Below are positions 1 through 7,351 of a stretch of DNA of 26,637 bases, piece by piece. Within the stretch, counting starts at the first letter, position 1. Each line of letters opens with the position of its first letter. The stretch is taken from positions 1 to 26,637 of the IMG/VR virus record IMGVR_UViG_3300044953_000562; one strand, 5' to 3'. Made by a program: the position numbers and the translations under genes. This stretch comes from a virus. A model generated the notes under the pieces. That model saw only the letters and a list, made by a program, of their open reading frames with translations, was not told where the DNA came from and did not search any database.

Positions 1-1
1 A

Positions 2-21
2 CGCCGCCCTAACGGGCGGCG
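2..21. other. GC-rich 8-bp hairpin at window edge
   Basis: Positions 2-9 (CGCCGCCC) and 14-21 (GGGCGGCG) are perfect reverse complements around a TAAC loop. No T-run follows on the + strand, and the - strand tract lies outside the window. It could be the tail of an upstream terminator or part of a packaging site. The sequence does not decide. Confidence 0.5.
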
Positions 22-73
22 GGTGCCCTCCCTCTGTCCAAAATCAATCCTCAAATCACTGCCCCAATCACCC

Positions 74-102
74 TTGCCCAACAAACCCCCCTCTCCTATA
101 CT
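74..102 (+). promoter_or_regulatory. Sigma70-like promoter for the head operon
   Basis: A TTGCCC -35-like hexamer (74-79) is separated by exactly 17 nt from a TATACT -10-like hexamer (97-102). The predicted transcription start is about 109-111, just ahead of the ATG at 114, so the message would be essentially leaderless. The same architecture (TTGCC box, 17-nt spacer) recurs at 17715-17743, which strengthens both calls. Confidence 0.6.
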
Positions 103-113
103 TCCTCTGTATT

Positions 114-740
114 ATGGGTTCTCTGTTCCCGAACGAATTCGTCCGCCTACGTGGAACCGATGGCCAGGTCTCCGAGTCGGTAGTCCCCGACTTCATGAAA
201 ATGAACCACGGGAGTGAGCTGACTCCCGACGAGCAGGGCCGGTTCCTGCAGGCTTACGCCCGCATCGGCATCCTCGAGAAGGCGTCCGTCGCCGCACAGG
301 TCCACAGCAGCCGAGTAAAGCGGGAGATCGAATCGAACATCGTGTTCGCCGAGGCGATGAAGGCCGCGTACAACTTCTTCAAGGCTACGCTCGAGGAAGT
401 GCTGTACGACAGAGCCGTCCATGGGTGGGAAGTCGGCGTTTACGACCGCAACGGACGCCGGGTCGGGACCGAGAAGCGGTTCGACACCTCTCTCCTTATG
501 ATGCTTGCCAAGCGGCACCTGCCGGAGTATAACGAGCGGTCGCAGATGGATGTGAACCTCAGCGGCGGCGTGCTGGTTGTGCCCGGTACGCCCAAGAGCG
601 TGGAAGCGTGGAAGGACCAGTATGATCGAGTGGAAGGTTCAAGCGGGCGAGTTGAAGCCGACCCTCCCAGGGGGGAGATCGGTAGCATGGGCACCCCAGG
701 AGGGGTCCCAGCAAGCCTTCCTCAGTTGCCCGGTGTTTGA
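114..740 (+). CDS. Small terminase subunit (TerS-like)
   Basis: 208 residues, directly upstream of and overlapping the large terminase. Residues about 36-75 (starting LTPDEQGRFLQAYARIG) look like a helix-turn-helix DNA-recognition segment (ARIGILEKASVAAQVHSSRVKRE), followed by a helical part (EAMKAAYNFFKATLEEVLYDRA) typical of phage small terminases. These oligomerise and select viral DNA for packaging. The C-terminus (from about 160) is Pro/Gly-rich and low complexity, as expected for the part overlapping terL. Start choice is uncertain: ATG 114 has no Shine-Dalgarno and lies only 3-5 nt after the predicted transcription start, implying leaderless translation. ATG 195 and 201 are alternatives, also without a clear Shine-Dalgarno. 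The role comes from position plus the HTH pattern, not from a diagnostic motif. Confidence 0.75.
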   Translation: MGSLFPNEFVRLRGTDGQVSESVVPDFMKMNHGSELTPDEQGRFLQAYARIGILEKASVAAQVHSSRVKREIESNIVFAEAMKAAYNFFKATLEEVLYDRAVHGWEVGVYDRNGRRVGTEKRFDTSLLMMLAKRHLPEYNERSQMDVNLSGGVLVVPGTPKSVEAWKDQYDRVEGSSGRVEADPPRGEIGSMGTPGGVPASLPQLPGV

Positions 741-2736
741 GTGCCTGTACTCGGGCACTCGCGGGCCGGGTAAGGGTCAGCCCCTCAACGCCACCGTCTG
801 GACGCCGAAAGGCCCCGTCCGCATCGGGAAGCTCAAGCCCGGCGATACCGTTTTCGACGGATCCGGCAAGCACTGCGAAGTTGTGCAGGTCTTCGACCGG
901 GGTTTCCAGCAGATCTACGAGTTCCAGTTCGACAACGACTCCTCCTGCTGCGTCGACGGGGAGCATCTCTGGCTGGTTTTTGATGTGATGACCGAGGAGT
1001 ACAAGGTCGTCGATACCAGGGTGCTCCTCGACAAGTTCCACCGGCCCACCTTTCGCTTCCCGATCATCCATCGCCTAGATTTTGAAGCGGTGGACCCGCT
1101 GCCCGTTTCTCCATGGGACTACGGGCTTGAGATTGGCAAGACCACGCGGATGTTTGATGAAGAGAAGGTGCTGGTACGACCGCAGAGGGAGCGGTTGAAC
1201 ATCCTCGAAGGCTTCCTCGCGGGGCTGTACACGCCGAAGACCTCGGTCGGATGGGCGAAGGGCTCCGCCCACGGGAAGCTGCTGAGAGACCTGCGGCTCT
1301 CCCTGGGCCTGCACCCGCACACCGGGGAGCCGACGAAGTTCAAGAAGATCACCCGAATCCGGAAGCTGGGGCGGGAGCCGACGCGATGCATCGCGGTGAA
1401 CTCGCCCGAGCAGACCTACATCACCAACGACTTCACGATCACCCACAACACGGACGCCCTGTTGATGTCCTGGGCCCAGTATGTCGGGCAAGGCCACGGT
1501 CCGAGTTGGAGGGGGATCTTGTTTCGACAGAGCTACCCGGAGCTCAGCGACGTCGTTTCCAAGACGAAGTTCTGGTTCCCGAAGATCTGGCCGGGGAAAG
1601 CATCGTTCAACGAGCAGAAGATGACCTGGACGATGGCGGGAGGAGAGCAGTTGCTGCTCCGCCACATGGGCAGAGCGGACGACTACAACTCCTACCACGG
1701 CCACGCCTACCCCTGGGTGGGCTGGGAGGAGCTCACTACGTGGCCGGACGACGTCTGCTACCGTCTGATGATGTCCTGCTGCCGTTCGACGAACCCTCGC
1801 ATCCCCCGCATGTACCGGGCGACGACGAACCCCTACGGGGTCGGGCACAACTGGGTGAAGAACCGGTTCCGGTGTCGGACGATGACGCCCGACAACTTCA
1901 TCGGGCCGGTGTTCGGCGATCCGCCCAGGTGTGCGATCTACGGCTTCGTGCAGGAAAACAAGATCCTGCTCCACTCGGACCCGACGTACCTGCGAAGGAT
2001 CGAGGAGTCGGCCCGCAACCCCGCAGAACGGGCCGCCTGGCTGTACGGTTCCTGGGACATCGTGTCGGGCGGTATGTTCGACGACGTGTGGAACCCCGCC
2101 TTCCACGTCGTGAGGCCGTTCGAGATCCCGCCGTCGTGGTCCATCAACCGCTCCTTCGACTGGGGCTCGAGCAAGCCCTTCTCCGTGGGCTGGTGGGCGG
2201 AGAGCGACGGCACAGACCTATATGGTCTCAGCACCTGCCGGGGCGACCTCTACCGGATCCAGGAGTGGTACGGGTGGACGGGAACGCCGAACGAGGGCTG
2301 CCGCATGGTCAGCAGCGAGATCGCCGAGGGCATCCTCGAACGAGAGAAGCTCTGGTTCCCCAAGCGGCGGGTGTACGCAGGCCCGGCGGACAACCAGATC
2401 TACACGAAGATCGACAACATCTCGATCGCGGACGAGATGGCCCGGCGGGGCTGCCACTGGCAGCGGTCGGACAAGTCGCCCGGCTCTCGACGTCAGGGCT
2501 GGCAGCAGATGCGGGAGATGCTGAAGCAGGCGATGAATCCCAGGAGGGAGGCATCGGGGCTCTTTGTCTTTCACAACTGCGACCACTTCCTCCGGACCTT
2601 GCCTGTTTTACCCCGTGCAGCATATGATCCGGAGGACATCGACACCAACTCAGAAGACCACGTGGCCGACGAATCACGATATCGCGTCTTGACACGACCC
2701 CACAAGGTCCGGGTCAATCCCATCAAAGGACGGTAA
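622..2736 (+). CDS. terL: Large terminase subunit (TerL) precursor with intein
   Basis: ATPase-nuclease motor that packages DNA through the portal. ATG 622 is preferred over the longer frame from 577 because GAAGGA (611-616) lies 5 nt upstream. The precursor is 704 residues. Removing the intein (775-1449, 225 residues) leaves 479, a normal TerL length. Exteins rejoin as GTRGPGK/TDALLMSW, a perfect P-loop. Downstream are the Walker B and catalytic segment VGWEEL (Glu-Glu codons 1726-1731) and an ATTNPYG coupling motif (about 1819-1839). RNase H-like nuclease acidic residues are seen in RSFDWG (Asp 2158-2160), AGPAD (Asp 2389-2391) and HVADESRY (Asp 2668-2670). It overlaps terS by 119 nt and ends one nucleotide before the portal start. 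Without splicing the P-loop Lys and Thr are separated, so the ATPase should be inactive. Confidence 0.95.
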   Translation: MIEWKVQAGELKPTLPGGRSVAWAPQEGSQQAFLSCPVFECLYSGTRGPGKGQPLNATVWTPKGPVRIGKLKPGDTVFDGSGKHCEVVQVFDRGFQQIYEFQFDNDSSCCVDGEHLWLVFDVMTEEYKVVDTRVLLDKFHRPTFRFPIIHRLDFEAVDPLPVSPWDYGLEIGKTTRMFDEEKVLVRPQRERLNILEGFLAGLYTPKTSVGWAKGSAHGKLLRDLRLSLGLHPHTGEPTKFKKITRIRKLGREPTRCIAVNSPEQTYITNDFTITHNTDALLMSWAQYVGQGHGPSWRGILFRQSYPELSDVVSKTKFWFPKIWPGKASFNEQKMTWTMAGGEQLLLRHMGRADDYNSYHGHAYPWVGWEELTTWPDDVCYRLMMSCCRSTNPRIPRMYRATTNPYGVGHNWVKNRFRCRTMTPDNFIGPVFGDPPRCAIYGFVQENKILLHSDPTYLRRIEESARNPAERAAWLYGSWDIVSGGMFDDVWNPAFHVVRPFEIPPSWSINRSFDWGSSKPFSVGWWAESDGTDLYGLSTCRGDLYRIQEWYGWTGTPNEGCRMVSSEIAEGILEREKLWFPKRRVYAGPADNQIYTKIDNISIADEMARRGCHWQRSDKSPGSRRQGWQQMREMLKQAMNPRREASGLFVFHNCDHFLRTLPVLPRAAYDPEDIDTNSEDHVADESRYRVLTRPHKVRVNPIKGR
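775..1449 (+). other. Class 3 intein inserted in the TerL P-loop
   Basis: A 225-residue in-frame insertion between P-loop Lys and Thr. Block A (residues 1-25, GQPLNATVWTPKGPVRIGKL) keeps canonical spacing (A6, V8, G13), but residue 1 is Gly rather than Cys or Ser. Block B has GEHLW with H64 and W66 (codons 964-966 and 970-972). Block F has TRCIAV with C205 (1387-1389) where ordinary inteins have Asp. Block G is ITHN with T223, H224 and N225 (1441-1449), followed by +1 Thr. W(B12), C(F4) and T(G5) together are the class 3 signature, in which the block F Cys starts splicing. Residues 107-180 look like a decayed LAGLIDADG endonuclease. If Gln 778 were residue 1, splicing would leave GPGKGT, which breaks the Walker A, so Gly 775 is preferred. 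Confidence 0.92.
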
Positions 2737-2737
2737 G

Positions 2738-4165
2738 ATGCCTGTCAACACAGAGCATGCAGACTACATGAGAGCGGCCCCGCAGTGGAAGATGTGCCGC
2801 GACGCGATCGACGGCGAGGACGCGATCAAGCGGGGCGGGCCGACCTACCTGCCCATCCCGCCCGCCATGCAGAGCGGCACGCGGGAGCTCTCCCCCGACC
2901 TGAAGAAGGACTACTCCTGGGCTCCCCAGGGGTATCACTTCTACATGACGATGGCGTCGTTCCCCGAGATCGTCTCGCCCATGATCGACGTCTTCCAGGG
3001 CATCATCCACACGAACCCGCCGCACCTCGCCCTTCCGCCCGCGATGGAGTATTTGAACGAGGAGAACAAGCTCGTCTCCATGTGGCAGAAGATCACCCGC
3101 GAGATCCTCTCGGTGGGGCGGATTCCCGTCGTCCTCGACATCAATCCGGACGACAACCTCGTCTACCCGGTGATGTTTTCGGCGGAATCGCTGATCAACT
3201 GGGGCGAGAACTTCGCCGTTCTGACCGAGTACGTGAACGTCCCCGACAGCGACCGCTTCGACCCGAGGCAGGAGTTGAACTACCTCGTCTACGAGATGAT
3301 GCAGGACGGCTTCGTGTTCGTCAGCCGCTACAACGAGAAGAGGCAGATCGTCAGTTCCGGTCCCATCTCGCTACGCGGGAGATCATTTTTTCAGGCCCTG
3401 CCGGTCTTCCCCCTGGGCGTTTCCGGCATGGACTGGAAGGTCGGCCCCATCCCCGTCATCTCGATGGTGCGGCGGGCACTGGAGATCTACAGGCTCAACG
3501 CCGACTACCGCCGAGCCCTCTACATCAAGTGTGATCCGCAGCCGGTCATTACCGGTGTCACCAACGACAACGAGATTCCTAACCGTATCGGTGGCAATAC
3601 GGTCTGGACCTTCACCTCGCCGGAAGCCAAGGCGTACTACCTGGACATCGACGGGCAGGGCATTCCGATCCTGCGGATGGCGATCGAGGACGAGTACACG
3701 CGGTTCTGGAGGGAGGGTGGACGGCTCCTGGAGTCCTCCTCCGCCCCGGTGGAGAGCGGCCTCGCCCTGCGGTTGCGGCAGATGGCCCAGCAGGTCTCGC
3801 TGCGGTCTCTGGCCCTCTGTGCGGGGCAGGCTCTCAACCAGATCCTCAACGTGATCGCCACGGGCCTCAACGTGCCCGTCGATCCGAAGCAGCCGTTCTT
3901 TGTCGCCGACATCGACTTCTCCGAGCCCCGCCTCACCGGTCAGGAGCTCCGCGAGATCATGGAAGCGGTTACGATGGGAGCCCCGCTGGCTCTCGAGACC
4001 GTGCACGAGCGAGCTCGCCGTGGCGGCCTGACCAAGGAGACGTTCGAAGGGGAACTCGCCCTCGCTGGAGGCCAGTTCCTTCAACCCAAGTCCCAGCAAG
4101 AGGTGAACGATGGAACTACCGAAGACGGTCGAGGAGTTGCAGGCACTGCTGAACAAGGAGACTGA
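2738..4165 (+). CDS. Portal protein (DUF4055-like)
   Basis: 475 residues. Forms the dodecameric channel at one capsid vertex through which the terminase pumps DNA and to which the tail attaches. The protein has the layout of the DUF4055 portal group: an early YLPIPP and GYHFYMTMASFPEIVSPMID segment, a central clip/stem-like region, and a long helix near residues 330-380 (GRLLESSSAPVESGLALRLRQM). Position directly after TerL and before scaffold and coat fits. Shine-Dalgarno AAAGGA (2725-2730) precedes ATG 2738, which follows the terL stop by one nucleotide. The 3' end overlaps the scaffold gene by 56 nt. The exact family name is from pattern recognition; the portal role is strongly supported by gene order. 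Confidence 0.88.
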   Translation: MPVNTEHADYMRAAPQWKMCRDAIDGEDAIKRGGPTYLPIPPAMQSGTRELSPDLKKDYSWAPQGYHFYMTMASFPEIVSPMIDVFQGIIHTNPPHLALPPAMEYLNEENKLVSMWQKITREILSVGRIPVVLDINPDDNLVYPVMFSAESLINWGENFAVLTEYVNVPDSDRFDPRQELNYLVYEMMQDGFVFVSRYNEKRQIVSSGPISLRGRSFFQALPVFPLGVSGMDWKVGPIPVISMVRRALEIYRLNADYRRALYIKCDPQPVITGVTNDNEIPNRIGGNTVWTFTSPEAKAYYLDIDGQGIPILRMAIEDEYTRFWREGGRLLESSSAPVESGLALRLRQMAQQVSLRSLALCAGQALNQILNVIATGLNVPVDPKQPFFVADIDFSEPRLTGQELREIMEAVTMGAPLALETVHERARRGGLTKETFEGELALAGGQFLQPKSQQEVNDGTTEDGRGVAGTAEQGD

Positions 4166-4796
4166 AGGTCTCCGGAAGAACCGGGACGAGATCCTCGGTG
4201 AGAAGAAGAAGCTCGCCGAGTTCGTCGAGCAACTCGGCGGCCTGGAGTCGGCCAAGGGGCTGCAGGAGCTCCGGACCCGCATCGAGAAGGACGAGCTCGG
4301 GAAGCTGCTGACGTCCGGTCAGTACGACAAGTGGTTCGACACCCGGACCGAAGCTCTCCGGACCTCGTACCAGAAGCAGATCGACGCCCTGAACAAGAAG
4401 CAGACCGAGAGCGAGCAGCAACTTTCCCTTGCCCAGAAGCAACTCTCGGATACACTGATCTCGCAGGCTGTCACCCAGGATGCGGTGGCCGCTGGCGTCG
4501 TCCCGGAGGCTGTGCAGGACGTTCTCCTCAGGGCGCGGGGCACTCTGAGGGTGGACGAGAACGGGAAGGTCGTCGTTCTGGACGCCGGCAATCAGGTCGT
4601 CTTGGGGAAGGACGGCAAGTCGCCTCTCTCGCCGCGCGAGTGGGTTGACAGCTTCAAAGACAAAGCACCACACTGGTGGCCGTCGTCCCAGGGGGCCGGG
4701 GCCAAGGGTGGCCGAGGAGCTTCAGAGCTCACCGCCGACGAGATCGGCAGGATGAGCATGGAGCAGTATCGAGCGTTCCGCGAGAAGAAGAAGTAA
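4110..4796 (+). CDS. Capsid scaffold protein
   Basis: 228 residues lying between portal and coat genes, the normal place for a scaffolding protein. Residues 1-45 and 85-120 are charged, heptad-like and Gln/Lys/Glu-rich (for example KKQTESEQQLSLAQKQL), predicting coiled coil. A DGK-rich middle and Gly-rich linker (about 190-205) lead to a basic C-terminal helix ending REKKK, the type of tail that binds coat protein electrostatically. AGAGGTG (4100-4106) gives a good Shine-Dalgarno for ATG 4110, and the start lies inside the portal gene, suggesting coupled translation. No protease gene or protease motif is seen nearby, so the scaffold may exit without cleavage, as in P22. That last point is inference. 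Confidence 0.8.
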   Translation: MELPKTVEELQALLNKETEGLRKNRDEILGEKKKLAEFVEQLGGLESAKGLQELRTRIEKDELGKLLTSGQYDKWFDTRTEALRTSYQKQIDALNKKQTESEQQLSLAQKQLSDTLISQAVTQDAVAAGVVPEAVQDVLLRARGTLRVDENGKVVVLDAGNQVVLGKDGKSPLSPREWVDSFKDKAPHWWPSSQGAGAKGGRGASELTADEIGRMSMEQYRAFREKKK

Positions 4797-4830
4797 CCCC
4801 AACCCCCCGTAGGAAAAGGAAAGCACCGTC

Positions 4831-5985
4831 ATGGCCAACACGTTCTTGACGAACTCGATCGTCGCTCGGGAAGCGGTTCGCCTGCTCCCCAGCAACATCG
4901 TCATGCCTCACCTCATCGATACCCAGTACCGCGAGGAGTTCCTCGGTGCGAAGGTCGGTGATACCATCTCGATTCGCCGCCGGTTCGTGCCCACCGTCAG
5001 CGAGTACAACGGCTCGACGATCACGGTCCAGGATCTGACCGAGACGTCGGTTCCGTTCCAACTGGAGAAGCACTTCGACTGCTCCTTCAAGATCACCACC
5101 AAGCAGCGCACCCTGAGCCTCGAAGACCTGTCCAAGCAGGTCATCGCTCCCGCCGTGCTGGCGATGGCGGAGAAGATCGACAACTACATCTGCGGCAAGC
5201 TCACCGACATTCCCGGTGCCGCTGGCCCCTCGTCTTCGGCCCCCGGCGACCTCATCGACGACCTGGCCTCGATGGCTCTCGTCGAAGAGAGCGCCAACAA
5301 CCTCCGCTTCCCCAACGCCCCCCGCTACATGGTCGTCTCTCCCCGCCAGAAGGCGACCCTGATGGGCGTCGACTCCTTCGTCGAGGTCGACAAGTCCGGC
5401 ACCTCGGACGCTCTCCGCAAGGCCCTGATTCGCCAGACGATGGGCTTCGACATCTACATGAGCCAGAACGTGCCCACCACCACGTTCACTTCCGGCACTC
5501 AGACGGCTGCGGTCGTCAACGGTGCTCTGTCCGCTGGTGCGACCTCCATCGCCTGCGACGGCGGTGCGGTGGCCACCGGCACGCTCAAGGAGGGCGACAT
5601 CCTCGACCTCGCTGGCTACGGCCCGGTGACCGTGGCTGCGAACGTGACCTTCTCCGGCAGTGCTGCCACGGTCACGATCAAGGAGCCTCTCCGGACGGGC
5701 GTCGCTGACAACACTGTCGTCACCGTCTACGATGGTGGCGGCAACACTCGGGCCTGCCACGGTGCGATCTTCCACCCGTCGGCCATGGCTCTCGTCAGCG
5801 TGCCCCTCGAGCCCGCCATGTCCGTCAGTTCCGAGACCATCGTCGACGATCTGACCAAGATGGCCATCCGGGTCACCACCGACTGGGACCGCGACACCAA
5901 GGCTGACGTCATGTCCCTCGACGTCCTCATCGGCGCGAAGGTCATCGACGGTCGGCTCTGCCGCCAGATCATCGGCAACGTCTAA
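4831..5985 (+). CDS. Major capsid protein (P22-like coat)
   Basis: 384 residues. Builds the icosahedral shell. The N-terminus (MANTFLTNSIVAREAVRLL, then LIDTQYREEF and GDTISIRRRF) closely follows the P22 gp5 coat family pattern (LNELVAREAL, GDTV and a basic strand). The segment from residue about 215 (VNGALSAGATSIACDGG, LKEGDILDLAGYGPV) corresponds to the beta-rich insertion of P22-type coats, followed by a conserved AIFHPSAMAL-type strand. It is shorter than P22 gp5 (430). Shine-Dalgarno AGGAAAAGGA (4811-4820) lies upstream of ATG 4831. An intrinsic terminator follows the stop, as expected for the most abundant structural transcript. Confidence 0.9.
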   Translation: MANTFLTNSIVAREAVRLLPSNIVMPHLIDTQYREEFLGAKVGDTISIRRRFVPTVSEYNGSTITVQDLTETSVPFQLEKHFDCSFKITTKQRTLSLEDLSKQVIAPAVLAMAEKIDNYICGKLTDIPGAAGPSSSAPGDLIDDLASMALVEESANNLRFPNAPRYMVVSPRQKATLMGVDSFVEVDKSGTSDALRKALIRQTMGFDIYMSQNVPTTTFTSGTQTAAVVNGALSAGATSIACDGGAVATGTLKEGDILDLAGYGPVTVAANVTFSGSAATVTIKEPLRTGVADNTVVTVYDGGGNTRACHGAIFHPSAMALVSVPLEPAMSVSSETIVDDLTKMAIRVTTDWDRDTKADVMSLDVLIGAKVIDGRLCRQIIGNV

Positions 5986-5993
5986 CTCCACGG

Positions 5994-6025
5994 GCTCCGC
6001 ACATCTAACGGTGTGCGGGGCTTTT
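5994..6025 (+). terminator. Intrinsic terminator/attenuator after coat gene
   Basis: A 9-bp stem (GCTCCGCAC 5994-6002 with GTGCGGGGC 6013-6021, one G-T pair) and a 10-nt loop are followed by TTTT (6022-6025). The ATG of the next gene follows at once (6026), so the hairpin 3' arm also covers its ribosome-binding region. It probably terminates only partly, lowering expression of the downstream genes relative to coat. Confidence 0.7.
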
Positions 6026-6559
6026 ATGCCTTTCGTCCTGGAAACTGGTGCAGGCGTCCCCGGTGCGAACTCCTACGCAGCGGTGGCTGCTTTCCAGACC
6101 TATCACGAAGATCGAGGAAACTCGCTGGTCAAGCCGGGGACCGATCCCCCAGAGGACTACAGCGACGAGGAGATCGAGCAGGCCCTCATCAAGGCCACCG
6201 ATTATCTCGACGCGAAGTTCGAGTTCGTCGGCTACCGGACGCTCTCCACTCAGTCGCTGGAGTGGCCGAGGAGCTCGGCGTACTACAACCACGACGGTCG
6301 AATCATCAGCGGCTTGCCCAGTGAGCTCGTCGTTGTCTGTTACGAGCTCGCCTATCGAGCCCTTTCGACCAGCCTCATGCCGGACCCGACTTACGAGACC
6401 TCCGGCCTGCGACTGACCCACAAGCGGACCAAGGTTGCCGTGCTCGAGACGGAGTGGACGGCGGCCAACGGCGGGCAGCCCGTTCAGTTCAAGGACTTCC
6501 CGTTCGAGCGGCGTCTCGAGCCCATCATCGTCTCTCGCGGTTTCATGCTGAGGGCCTAA
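6026..6559 (+). CDS. Head-tail connector, DnaT-like family
   Basis: 177 residues from ATG 6026. The sequence follows the phage family named DnaT-like ssDNA-binding protein: FVLETGAGVPGANSYAAVAAF, then IEQALIKATDYLDAKF, LSTQSLEWPRS and a late LAYRAL helix. Despite the database name, its position immediately after the coat gene is that of the head completion/adaptor protein that docks on the portal, and I favour that role. A longer GTG start at 6011 is possible, but it lies inside the terminator stem and adds residues that do not fit the family start. GCGGGG in the hairpin arm is the only Shine-Dalgarno-like sequence, so translation may depend on unfolding that hairpin. Confidence 0.82.
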   Translation: MPFVLETGAGVPGANSYAAVAAFQTYHEDRGNSLVKPGTDPPEDYSDEEIEQALIKATDYLDAKFEFVGYRTLSTQSLEWPRSSAYYNHDGRIISGLPSELVVVCYELAYRALSTSLMPDPTYETSGLRLTHKRTKVAVLETEWTAANGGQPVQFKDFPFERRLEPIIVSRGFMLRA

Positions 6560-6560
6560 C

Positions 6561-6914
6561 GTGGCGTCAGAGTTCCTGGATATTGTGCTGGAGATGCTGA
6601 TCAACAGCGGGTCCGACTACACCGCCAAGAAGACCGACCGGGTTGCCACCGATCCCAACAAGCCCTGGAGAGGCAACGGCGAGGACACTCCCACCACGGC
6701 CACGGTTCGGGCCTATATCTGGGATGAGATGTTCGACACGGAAGAAGGCGATGTGGTCCGCAGGGTCATGGGCATCCGAGCCGTTGTGGCTGCCTCGGGA
6801 CTTGCCGTAGACCTCCGCAGCTTCGACTTCCTGGACAAGTACCGTATCGAGTCCGTCAACCCGATCGTCGACAAGGGAGAAACGGTCGCCTACCTCCTGA
6901 AACTGAAGCAATAA
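6561..6914 (+). CDS. Probable head-closure (stopper) protein
   Basis: 117 residues starting at GTG 6561, two nucleotides after the preceding stop, with GAGGG (6550-6554) as a weak Shine-Dalgarno. The protein has a beta-rich core (TATVRAYIWDEMF, VMGIRAVVAASGLAVDLRSFDFLDKYRIESVNPI) resembling the small barrel of siphovirus stoppers that seal the connector after packaging. The call rests mainly on position, between the adaptor and the tail terminator, and on size. No diagnostic motif was found. Confidence 0.58.
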   Translation: MASEFLDIVLEMLINSGSDYTAKKTDRVATDPNKPWRGNGEDTPTTATVRAYIWDEMFDTEEGDVVRRVMGIRAVVAASGLAVDLRSFDFLDKYRIESVNPIVDKGETVAYLLKLKQ

Positions 6915-7351
6915 TGCCAGCCACACGGACCCAAGCTCGAGATGAGATCTTCGCCGTTGTCAAGACGGCGGTGGAATCCATCAGTTCGGGCATCCGGCCT
7001 GAGGTGATCTGGCAGGACGTCATCGCCGATCGCCCGACCCCGGATGTTTCCACCCCAGGGACGAAGAATTGGCTGAAAGTTGATCTGTTCCACACGGATT
7101 CTGAGCAGGCCCACATCGGATCGCGGGTGCAGTCGCGGCGAGGCGAGTTGGCGATGAATCTCTTCACTCCGGTCAACGACGGCCTTGTGAACGCGGATTC
7201 GATCGTCCGGACGCTTGAGGGGGCTTTCGTGAAAAGGCAGACAGCAAATGGTGTTTGGTTTCGTGCCCCCAGGTCGGTAGAATTGGGCACGACCGGCGTG
7301 TACTACCAGTGTTCCGTCACAGTTGATTTCACTTACCTTGAGGTGCTCTGA
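6914..7351 (+). CDS. Probable tail terminator protein
   Basis: 145 residues. The alpha/beta layout of tail terminators is visible: an N-terminal helix (TQARDEIFAVVKTAVESI), a strand and extended loop, then helix VNADSIVRTLEGAFVKRQ and a final strand (YYQCSVTVDFTYLEVL). Such proteins cap the tail tube and join it to the head. ATG 6914 shares one base with the previous stop, and its own stop shares one base with the tail-tube start, so all three are translationally coupled. Assigned from gene order and fold pattern. Confidence 0.65.
   Translation: MPATRTQARDEIFAVVKTAVESISSGIRPEVIWQDVIADRPTPDVSTPGTKNWLKVDLFHTDSEQAHIGSRVQSRRGELAMNLFTPVNDGLVNADSIVRTLEGAFVKRQTANGVWFRAPRSVELGTTGVYYQCSVTVDFTYLEVL

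Noticed and set aside
2-21. Rho-independent terminator at the left edge
   Set aside because: The stem is strong but no T-run follows on the + strand; kept only as a hairpin.
577-621. Longer start for the large terminase
   Set aside because: The extra 15 residues are a basic shadow of the terS frame. ATG 622 has a Shine-Dalgarno at 5 nt and a normal TerL N-terminus.
778-780. Gln as intein residue 1
   Set aside because: Would leave GPGKGT after splicing and shifts block A out of canonical register (V8, G13).
1251-2627. 458-residue + strand frame inside terL
   Set aside because: Arg/Pro/Gly-rich out-of-frame shadow of a strongly supported gene; no family pattern.
4729-5991. 420-residue - strand frame opposite the coat gene
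   Set aside because: Low-complexity Asp/Gly/Val-rich antisense shadow caused by GC-rich codon bias; coat gene is certain.
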